Shown here piece after piece: positions 7,918 through 16,085 of a stretch of DNA of 23,413 nucleotides. This stretch comes from Chara braunii. Taxonomy: Eukaryota; Streptophyta; Charophyceae; Charales; Characeae. A program made the translations under genes and the position numbers. Position 1 is the stretch's first letter. Every line of letters begins with the position of its first letter. Location: positions 387,325-410,737 of the forward strand of contig BFEA01000820.1 in the NCBI GenBank assembly GCA_003427395.1, read 5' to 3'. The notes beneath the pieces were generated by a model. The model had not been told where the DNA came from and did not search any database. It saw only the letters and a program-made list of their open reading frames with translations.

Positions 7918-9925
7918 ATACTCAAACTCTTGTTCTTCACTCACACACTAGTAGGTAGTGCTCCGATTCTTCTATGGATGATCTCATGTTGGTTACTTGT
8001 GATTTGGGCTACTCAAACTCTTGTTTTTCACTCACACAGTAGTAGGTAGTGCTCTGATTCTTCTATGGATGATCTCATGTTGGTTGCTCGTGATTTGGGC
8101 TACTCAAACTCTTGTTTTTCACTCACACACTAGTGGGTAGTGCTCCGATTCTTCTATGGATGATCTCATGTTGGTAACTTGTGATTTGGGTTACTCAAAC
8201 TCTTGTTTTTCACTCACACACTCGTAGGTAGTGCTCCAATTCTCCTATGGATGATCTCATGTTGGTAGTGGGTAGTGCTCCGATTCGTCTATGGATGATC
8301 TCATGTTTGGTTACTTGTGATTTGGGCTACTCAAACTCTTGTTTTTCACTCACACTCTAGTAGGTAGTGCTCCGATTCTCCTATGGATGATCTCATGTTG
8401 GTTACTTGTGATTTGGGCTACTCAAACTCTTGTTTTTCACTCACACACCAGTGGGTAGTGCTCCGATTCTTCTATGGATGATCTCATGTTGGTTACTTGT
8501 GATTTGGGCTACTCAGACTATTGTTCTTCACTAACATGCTAGTAAGAGATACTCTGATTCTTCCATGGATGATCTCTTGCTCAAATCTTGTGAGATAGCC
8601 TAGTGCAACTCTTGTTTTTCACTCACACACTAGTAGGTTATGCACCGCTACTTCCATGGATGATCTTTGATGCAATCTTGGTGATCTAGCCTACTCACAC
8701 TCATGCTTTTCACTCACACACTAGTAAGTAGTGCACCGCTACTTCCATGGATGATCTTTGATGCAATCTTGGTGATCTAGCCTACTCAAGTTCATGTTTT
8801 TCACTCACACACTAGTAGGCAGTGCACCGCTACTTCTATGGATGATGTTTGATTCAACCTTGGTGATCTAGCATACTCAAACTCTTGTTTTTCACTCACA
8901 CACTAGTAGGTAGTGCTCCGATTCTTGTATGGATGATCTCATGTTGGATACTTGTGACTTGGGCTACTCGCATTCTTGTTTTTCACTCACACACTAGTAG
9001 GTAATGCTCCGATTATCCCATGGATGATCTCATGTTCAATCTTTGTGTTTTGGGGTATGCTACTAGGAGATGCTCCGATTCTTCTATGAATGATCTCATG
9101 ATCACTACTTGTGAATTGGCCTAATGTAAGTCTCGATTTTCGCCCATAGTAAGGAATACTCCAAATTTTCCATGAGTGATTTCGTGATCAAGACTCGTGT
9201 TTTGGGACTAGTCTAGCTTGTGTCGTCCACTCACATGGTAGACAATGACATTCCAGTTCAAACTTCGTTGCACACATGAGCCATGGGCGTGTGTTTGAGC
9301 AAGTCTCACTCACATACATGGCTTAACTCTCACATGATAACAGTTTATTTCAAACCTGGTTGCACGCGTGAGCCATGAGCATGTGTTTGAGCAAGTCTCA
9401 CTTACATGGCTCAAACTCTCATATGGTGATGTTCCGGTTCCTACTTAGTAGATCTTTCCTCCATGTGCATGTGTCCTTCACTAGTTCAAGTATCTCATTG
9501 TCAAGTTCATTTATGTTGTGATGTTCCGGTTCTTACTTAGTTGATCTCCCCTCTATGTGTATGTGCTTTTCACTAGTTCTAGCTTCTCATTGTCAAGTTC
9601 ATGTATGTTTTGATGTTCCGGTTCATACTTAGTTGATCTTTCCTCCATGTGCATGTGTCCTTCACTAGTTCAAGTATCTCATTGTCAAGTTCATGTATAT
9701 TGTGATGTTCCGGTTCCTCCTTAGTTTATCTCCCCTGTATGTGTATGTGCTTTTCACTAGTTCTAATTTCTCATTGTCAAGTTCTTGTATGATGTAATGT
9801 TCCGGGTCATACTTAGTTGTTCTTTCCTCTATGTGTATGTGCTTTTCACTAGTCTAGCTTCTCATTGTCAAGTTCATGTATGTTGAAGTGTTCTGAGGTG
9901 TACTTATTCGATCTTTCACTATGGG
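7918..9925 (+). repeat. 91-92 bp tandem array, about 21 units, three sequence types
   Basis: Type 1 units carry CTCAAACTCTTGTTTTTCAC at 7921, 8012, 8103, 8194, 8330, 8421 and 8512, a strict 91-bp step apart from one extra 45-bp partial unit near 8240-8285. Type 2 units (CTTCCATGGATGATCTTTGA) run from about 8600 to 8880, and type 1-like units return at 8876 and 8967. After a short 65-bp step near 9003-9068, the phase continues as type 3 with the TGATGTTCCGGTT landmark at 9427, 9519, 9611, 9703 and 9795, a 92-bp step. The equivalent landmark in types 1 and 2 is AGTGCTCCGATT or AGTGCACCGCTA. No frame stays open through the units. Confidence 0.93.
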
Positions 9926-9982
9926 ATGGTGGACCGACATTTGGCTGCTACTACGGGGAAATGATTTGACTAGGGATAAAAG

Positions 9983-10054
9983 TCTCTTCTCTCTCTCTCT
10001 CTCTCTCCCTCTCTCTCTCCTCCTTCCCTCCCACTCTTTCTCTCTCTTTCCCCT
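9983..10054 (+). repeat. (CT)n microsatellite
   Basis: CT/CTC simple repeat interrupted by CCTTCCCTCC. The Arg/Glu-rich minus-strand frames across it are artefacts. Confidence 0.95.
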
Positions 10055-12560
10055 CACTTGGTACATTGCCAGGGTGTGAACGGTAAACGAAATCATACCT
10101 CACTTGGTGGAGAAAGAGGGCAAGGGGAGGATAGTCGGTCCCTTGTGCCACCAAGAAGGCAAAAGAAAGGACGTTTGAAAAAAGTGGGAAAAAAGCGGAA
10201 TCCGGAAGAAAGCATAAGTTGAAAGTGAGGTCAGTTTGACTCAACCGTTTCCCCGACTGCATGACTATGAGAAGAGGATGGGCTGATTGAGCAATGAAAA
10301 GATAGGCATGTGGGAAGGGCTATGTGTTGACCCCCAACGGGGGATTGTATGGATCTTTGCTTTGTGTGGGATTGTGCAGGTAAGTGATGGTTGTGGATGC
10401 CTCGCGTGGGATAGGGTGGGAGAAACCGGGCATCAAAAGAAAAAGGGAAGAGGGGCAAAGGGGCTACGGGACCCTTAGCATAAAGCCAACCCATGGAAAA
10501 GACCTTTGCTTTTGAGACTTGGAATGTAGATGAGACAATGAAGTGCAATCTTACCAAGGGAGACGTGAAATTGTGAGTGCATGCATGTAAAGGCCCCGGA
10601 AAGACTAAGGGGCCTTGCGTCAACAGGGTTGAATGAGATGTATGAGGCCCAATGGGTGCGTAGAGGCGAGGGGGAGGACGGCTTCACCGCACCCCGATGA
10701 CGCCGTAGGAACACAAGGTTTAGGGAAATGGTGCGGGGCCTAAGGATGACGCTTAGCCTGCGCAGAAAAGAAGAAAAACTCTCAAAGAACCCCTGGACTG
10801 CTTGCGTATTGGAAGGAGCAATTGCTTGAGAACACAACAAAGAAAAAAAAAAAAATCAGCGCTACGGAATGACCAGCGAGACTACCACCCGGCGTGAGGG
10901 CTGAGCTACATCCCCAATGTCAAAGCTCTCTCGCGCGATGGCCCACCCCCATCCATCTCAAAGCACTAGGTGGGGGTGACCTCGGGACGAACGGCCCGCA
11001 CCCTGAGCATGAGCGTGGGCGGGCCGAGCCAACTGGGACCCGCAGTAGGGTCGACTAAGGCTTGAAAGTCTACCGGGGTTTGGCCCTACAAAAATGGTGG
11101 AGGTGACGGGCAAGGGTTAAATTGACCGTTGCGATTCCGACGGGAGCGCCCGACGCATTGACGTATACACAACCCAAGATAAGGAAAATGGACTAGTGTT
11201 TGCTCTTTCCCTTGTGAGAATCAGATTTGAGAGTGGCTAGGCGCATGGCATGGCCAGACCTGGAGGTATAACATGTATGCTATGCACTTGATTAGCCATT
11301 TCCTTGTGGAATGGCTCTAGGCCTCCTTCGTCCGGTGTTGGTGTTCGCCAGTCTGGGGAAGCCTTGGGCAAGTCGCAGGTCGACCCTTCCTCTTCGTATG
11401 AAAGAAGGGCTCCGGTTACCTGGCAGGCAGTTGGTGCTCCGACTTAGGCCGGGTTCCAATGAAAATCTCGCGGCGCAGTGATCTGACCGAACGGGTGCCC
11501 TTCTATCTTCTTCTTTGAGCCCAGTGGGCTCATGCACTTTGCACTTTTTTTTGAATGCTTAAAGGAACCAACATGAACACAACGGGTCATCAAGAAGGAA
11601 CAATCCCACCCTATGAAAGGACAGACAAGCGAAGAGAAATGAAGGGATTTGCTAGACTCCAAGGAAAACTAGCTCACCTTTGAAGACTCTCACGAGAAGG
11701 AACCAACCACTGTGTATGAAAATAGGGGGAGTGACACTCATTGTCCTGAGAGAAAAATGTGAGTGGTGGGCCGGAAGCGCTGGGAACACCAAGGGAAAGG
11801 CACTTGTAGTCTATGTTACCCACTTGGGACTTGTGTTAGCATGATGGGATATGAGTGTCCTGCCTTTCGGAAGGAATGGATGGGTCTGCACCGGCCGGTG
11901 CGGTTTGCGAAACGTCGCTATCTTTTGAGGCTGTCGTGTGTTCGTGTGTGGAGGTCAGGTCACCGAGCTGTCGGACGGGAGTTTGTCACGCCGGTTGATT
12001 AGTAGCATTCCCGTTCGAGCGGTGACGAGCTTGGCTCGATGATCTGCCGGACGGGTTGCGAAACGTCTCCTCAGGCGGGGCTTAGCCTGTTGGCTGGCGG
12101 GGGGAGCACCACTGCATGCGGACAAAGACAGAGCCTCGGAGACGATTAGTAGCTTCTCGTAGCATTGTTTGGGAAAGGCTGATTCGTGTTGGACCGATGG
12201 AAGTGAATGCTCGGATGACTGACTTTTGTCCCTATATTTAGGCATACGGGGTAACCCTCGGTGTCGGTATGGATGAGCAAAAGCGGCAAGACGGGATGGG
12301 GTATTCTGGGCATAAGGAAAGGGCTAACGCCTTACCGGAGCCTGGGTACCGCGACGGTTGAGCTGCGCTCGAGGTATGGGATAAAACTCTACCGATAGTA
12401 CCAGCGGAGAGACCATATTGGGAAAAGGCCGGTGAGGAGATGACCGGCCCGTATGTGAGATTGCCTGATTTTTTTGTGTTCCCCCTCTGTAAAGATTGAG
12501 TGAGCTTGGATTGTTGGGCGGACATATTTCTAAGTCTATTCCCCCTCCCATCTAAGTCCG
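10055..12560. other. Unassigned DNA with scattered palindromes
   Basis: I see no protein domain, tRNA or rRNA here. Small perfect inverted repeats occur at about 10592-10618 (AAGGCCCC/GGGGCCTT), 10944-10978 (CACCCCCA/TGGGGGTG), 11516-11532 (TGAGCCCA/TGGGCTCA) and 11888-11901 (GCACCGGCCGGTGC). The string GCGAAACGTC recurs near 11908 and 12058. The block is more GC-balanced than its neighbours. It lies directly upstream of the three unknown ORFs and might hold their promoter or an LTR, but no boundary can be named. Confidence 0.45.
10843..10915 (-). other. Possible SINE-like relic ending in poly(T) on the minus strand
   Basis: On the minus strand the sequence GGGGATGTAGCTCAGC (10915-10900) resembles the start of a tRNA, and TAGCTCAG fits the Pol III A-box. 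It ends 50 nt later in GCGCTGA followed by 13 T (10855-10843), which could act as a Pol III stop. There is no B-box-like GGTTCGA in the right place and no D-stem closure, so it is not a tRNA. Some plant SINE families end in a T run. The call is tentative. Confidence 0.25.
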
Positions 12561-12758
12561 CATGAGTGAGAGATGATCAAAAGAAAGGAGGATAGAGGTC
12601 AGCTGGAATGGAACCAAGAGAAAGAATATGGGGAAATGGATGGTCGATCGAGGGTATTATGGGAAGGAGGTACTTAAGAATGGGGAGGTAAATTAGGGAG
12701 ACCTTGATGAGGGGTCTGAAATAATTCCCATCTAGGACGAGGGTTGACCTGAAACAAG
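12561..12758 (+). other. Upstream region of unknown ORF A
   Basis: The segment is purine-rich and has no clear TATA box. It leads into ACAAGATGGCG, a favourable plant initiation context. No similarity to the upstream regions of ORFs B or C was evident beyond a short GTAAATTAGGG shared with the region upstream of C (about 14604). Confidence 0.3.
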
Positions 12759-13571
12759 ATGGCGCGATCGTTGCCTTCCCCGATCTATACCAGCGGCTCG
12801 GAAATGCCAGTAGATGTAAAGGATGGGGTATCGGTCGTCCTCCCGGAAGATGGGACGTGGATGAACCTTGAACCAGCGTATCAAACGACAATGCTGGAAG
12901 GGGAGGACGCATTTCTTTGGATAGAGACGGTATGGACTAATGTCAGGTAGACGAGGTTGTCGCCAATTTTAATGGACTTGGAATTTCGAGGGACAGTGGA
13001 AGCCCGGGGGTGGGTCTACTTGTCGCAAGATGGGGAGAATGCTATGGTCATAGAGTTGGCACTCGGGAATACGTTGGACGAGCTGTTTAGGAAGGCAGAA
13101 GCGGAGGTTGTGTGGGCTGCGTGTCAGCGGAGGGAAATGGAAATGGAAAGGGTAGATGTGCGGGTGGAACTTGGGGATAGAGGAAGCATGAGGCGACCCG
13201 TAAGAACCATGCGATGTGTGTTGCCTCCCTTCCTGGTGGACGCGGTTTTTGGAACCCGAAGCAGGCTAGTACGGATATGCCAGTCCATGACGAACCTTGG
13301 ACTATACCAGTGCGCTAGGCAGGACTTCTTTCGGTTGTCAGTAGAAATGGGGTCGCTCGTGGGGAACTGGACGGACGAACTGGCCGAGATACTAAACTGC
13401 CTTAGCATAGACAATGTCTTTGTCTCTAGCTCTGTGCATTGGGGGATAGTCTACAAAAATATGGCAATAGGGGAGACATTTCTGGAAGGGGTGAGGGAGT
13501 TGTTCTATAACGAAGAAGACGACTTCAGTGATGAGGATGAAGATGATGAGATAGAGGACTGGGACTTCTAA
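12759..13571 (+). pseudogene. Unknown ORF family, copy A (one internal stop)
   Basis: I do not recognise this protein. From ATG at 12759, in good context (ACAAGATGGCG), the frame runs 270 codons with a single TAG at codon 64 (12948-12950). The frame is unchanged across the stop. It is clearly related to copies B and C: FLWIETVWTNVR at 52-63 matches C FTMVECRWTGMR, LPPFLVDAVFG at 155-165 matches VPHFMIDLVFG, and GETFLEGVRELF at 238-249 matches GESYLAGVAQLF. It ends in an acidic tail (EEDDFSDEDEDDEIED). There is no signal peptide or membrane segment. With one stop in 270 codons it is either a young pseudogene or expressed by readthrough or splicing. Position upstream of gag suggests an element-borne extra ORF. 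Confidence 0.75.
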
Positions 13572-13709
13572 AGGGGGTGGGGTGACTTAACCTAGGGGGA
13601 ACGGGCGACCTGGTATTGTGCAGGAAGGGGAAAGATGACTAGGGAGGAAATGATGATGGAATACACCTTCAAGGGATGGGAACCAAGGTGGCTCAAAGGA
13701 GGAATATAA
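13572..13709 (+). other. Spacer between ORFs A and B
   Basis: A 138-bp purine-rich spacer with no signal recognised. It ends in AATATAAATGCCC, where the ATG at 13710 is the candidate start of copy B. Confidence 0.5.
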
Positions 13710-14552
13710 ATGCCCATACCGGTAGAAAACGAGTGGAGGGGGACCACGTGCGACTAGGTTGGGTTTGAGGTTGCCCGAGAGTTATCAATAGAGCGGATTT
13801 GGAACCCGGTAAGGGAAGAGGAAGGTTGGGATGAGATAGCGGAAGGCAAAGTGGAATCGGTCGCCCATACCGGCAGAAAACGAGTGGAGGGGGACCATGT
13901 GCGACTGGGTTGGGTTTGAGGTTGCCCGGGAGTTATCATATGTATGGATAGAGCGGATTTGGAACCCAGTAAGGGAAGAGGAAGGCTGGGATGAGATAGC
14001 GGAAGGCAAAGTGGAATCGGTTGGGACGGTCGTTCTTTCTGGAGACTGGTGGCGCCTATTTTGCACTATGTTAGCAACGAGACAGGATCCAATGTGGCTT
14101 CTAGGGGATGCAGAGGCGCGAACCCAAAAAGAGGGCAAGAGATTCGCCAACGAGGGATGGGACGAAGTTAGTAGCAGAGTTGTGATGGGGGGGGATGGAA
14201 GGAACTCAAGCCTCCCAGCCTACGAACAACGGCGTGGGTGCCCAAGTTCGTGGCTGAGTGGTTTGGGGGTTTCGAGCACATCGTAGATGTGACCGACTCC
14301 ATGAAGGAAGTACACATAGAGCACATAGAGTGTGCCTGGCTGACTGAGGAATTTCATAGTGACTCGTTAAGATATGGGCCCGTTTACAGAGATAAAGTCG
14401 GGGAAGTCCTCGTCGTCTCGAGGATAGGCAAGTATGACCGCCTAGAGGTAAACGCGAAGGCTTGGGACGCCATAGTTAGCCGGGAGGTGGTGGCCGCTCC
14501 ATCCTACGTGGATGATGTTTTTAAACTGTTTGAGGTACTGTGGTTCGATTAA
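13710..14552 (+). pseudogene. Unknown ORF family, copy B (broken, internally duplicated)
   Basis: A frame starting MPIPVENEWRG at 13710 meets TAG at 13755-13757. The same stretch is then repeated from 13863, where the stop position reads TGG. The repeated version continues in another frame through YVWIERIWNPVR, aligned with copies A and C. It carries on to an 8-G run (14187-14194), after which the family similarity moves to a third frame (WKELKPPSLRTTAWVPKFVA) and then reaches APSYVDDVFKLF and a stop at 14552. A one-base change in the G run therefore explains the second shift, and a sequencing slip there cannot be excluded. B lacks the acidic tail of A. Function is unknown. Confidence 0.75.
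13712..14022 (+). repeat. Tandem duplication inside copy B (151 and 160 bp)
   Basis: Unit 1 (13712-13862) and unit 2 (13863-14022) both begin GCCCATACCGG. They are nearly identical apart from a few substitutions and a 9-bp segment (TATGTATGG) present only in unit 2. The 9-bp difference is in frame, but the 151-bp offset shifts the frame, so the duplication breaks copy B. Confidence 0.95.
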
Positions 14553-14762
14553 AGGGACCAGGAAATCGAACGCCGCAGGAAGGTCGGAGTATGGAGGACC
14601 CATGTAAATTAGGGTGCAACATAAGAAGAGGGGGGAGGCATGTACATTATCTTAGCGGGGCATGCTTGAACAAGACAGGAAATGATAGGAGGACGGACAA
14701 TTGCTGAAAAACAGGCCGTGATCCTCTCTGTGTGGGCTATGCAGAAAATCCTCAAAACAGCG
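14553..14762 (+). other. Spacer between ORFs B and C
   Basis: About 210 bp separate copy B from the preferred start of copy C. The frame of C is open back to an upstream ATG at 14682. Those 27 residues have no counterpart in copy A, so the region is treated as leader. Confidence 0.4.
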
Positions 14763-15554
14763 ATGGCGGCAGGACGTGTTCGACCGATACGCCAGTCCCG
14801 ATACCCCGGGCCGGCCTGGAATAATGGCAGAGGGTGGGAAGTGTCTCTTCCGGCAAGCTTCGATTTTCGGGGTTTCGACGTGGAATGGCGGGCTGTGACC
14901 TTGGGGAGGGACAACGTCTTCACAATGGTAGAATGTCGGTGGACGGGGATGAGATTCGACCGAGGGCCTAGAGATGATTTGTTTTCCGACTTAGAAGTTG
15001 TCGGGGCCTTGTATCTACCCGAGATCGGTTGGCACTCGCTGGGTGTAGGAATAGCGCAAGGTCATGAGCTGGCCCCAGTCTTTCGAAGGGCCGCGCATGC
15101 ATTGACACGAATAGGCCAATCAATTAGGGGTAGAAGGAACGTGGGCCTACGGACCAGGGTTGAAGTAGGGAGCTGGCAAGAGTTCAGGGCGCCGGCAACC
15201 CCGCTGAGATGTCGGGTCCCCCATTTCATGATAGACCTCGTCTTCGGAAGCCTCGCAAGGGCGCAGGATCTAGCAGACTCGGCAATAGTCTGGGTAAACC
15301 ACTTCCCGCCCCTAACCATTGGGACATTCTACGATATCGCCATGGAGTACGGGCCGTTCTGGGGAAACCGGGCCCAGGAATTGCTGGAGGTTATCGATAT
15401 CCTGAGAATTGGGTTGCCACGGTTGGCTCGTGCAGAATACGAACACATAATCCGGAGAGAGATCGAGGTGGGAGAGAGTTATCTAGCGGGGGTGGCTCAA
15501 CTATTCGAGGAACCTACCGAACCGGAAGGGCCACAAGGACGAGAGCGGGATTAA
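14763..15554 (+). CDS. Unknown ORF family, copy C (open, 263 aa)
   Basis: This is the only uninterrupted member of the family. I chose ATG 14763 (CAGCGATGGCG) because its MAAGRVRP start aligns with the MARSLPSP start of copy A. An ATG at 14682 in the same frame would add 27 residues. Visible blocks are FTMVECRWTGMR (53-64), DLEVVGALYLPEIGW (76-90), a basic middle (RIGQSIRGRRN, 116-126), CRVPHFMIDLVFG (150-162), EYGPFWGNRAQELLEV (195-210) and GESYLAGVAQLF (237-248). The charged C-terminus is EPTEPEGPQGRERD. There is no zinc motif, P-loop, signal peptide or membrane segment. It is followed after about 530 bp by gag on the same strand. It could be an accessory ORF of a Ty3/gypsy-type element or a captured host gene. 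Function cannot be assigned. Confidence 0.65.
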   Translation: MAAGRVRPIRQSRYPGPAWNNGRGWEVSLPASFDFRGFDVEWRAVTLGRDNVFTMVECRWTGMRFDRGPRDDLFSDLEVVGALYLPEIGWHSLGVGIAQGHELAPVFRRAAHALTRIGQSIRGRRNVGLRTRVEVGSWQEFRAPATPLRCRVPHFMIDLVFGSLARAQDLADSAIVWVNHFPPLTIGTFYDIAMEYGPFWGNRAQELLEVIDILRIGLPRLARAEYEHIIRREIEVGESYLAGVAQLFEEPTEPEGPQGRERD

Positions 15555-16085
15555 CAACCGAAGATAAGCCAATAGGGCAAATCAAGCATATTTCGCTACG
15601 TACGAGGGCTCACCAATGGAAATAGGGGTGGACCTTCGGACTCGGATGATGAAAAACCCGCTGCGAAATAAGGGGGAGGATAGGCTCGTAATGATTGCCA
15701 TGACCCTGGGAGGTGAAAAGGGAATACTGCTCAAGAACTGTTCCCAACAGGATGCCCAACCAGGACTCCTACGCGCTGGCACGGCAAAACAGGGGCATTC
15801 TAAACGAGCCTGTCGTGAAGGGAACTAAGTTATGTCCCAGCTCGATAGGGCGGCAGGACCGGCCGCGGCTCCTTCTTAGGGAAGCAATCAGAGAACGGAA
15901 ATGGGGGCGGACTACTCTCGGAATAAGCTAAGCCAAAGAAACCAGAACCTATGGAGCCTAAAATGCCTCGCGCTGCCTGTGTCCTGGGGGATCTTCTGGT
16001 TTATGCAGGCGAAATGGCGACGTAAGATGAGACAAATAATCATAGGAGCGAGGGAGGGTCAGGCTTAGGAGGCAGCGCCGTATAA
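15555..16085 (+). other. Spacer between ORF C and gag, no gene recognised
   Basis: Short frames occur (for example 15616-15828) but none shows a family motif or resembles copies A, B or C. The frame that becomes Gag opens after TAA at 16083-16085. Confidence 0.5.

Noticed and set aside
7708-8049. Lys-, Leu- and Phe-rich frames over the CTT tract
   Set aside because: These are translations of a microsatellite in different frames, not proteins.
7918-9925. CRISPR-like periodic array
   Set aside because: Units are contiguous 91-92 bp repeats that vary throughout. There is no constant repeat alternating with unique spacers, no cas genes are present, and the context is eukaryotic retroelement DNA.
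15616-15828. Possible fourth member of the unknown ORF family after copy C
   Set aside because: None of the three family blocks could be found in any frame of 15555-16085.
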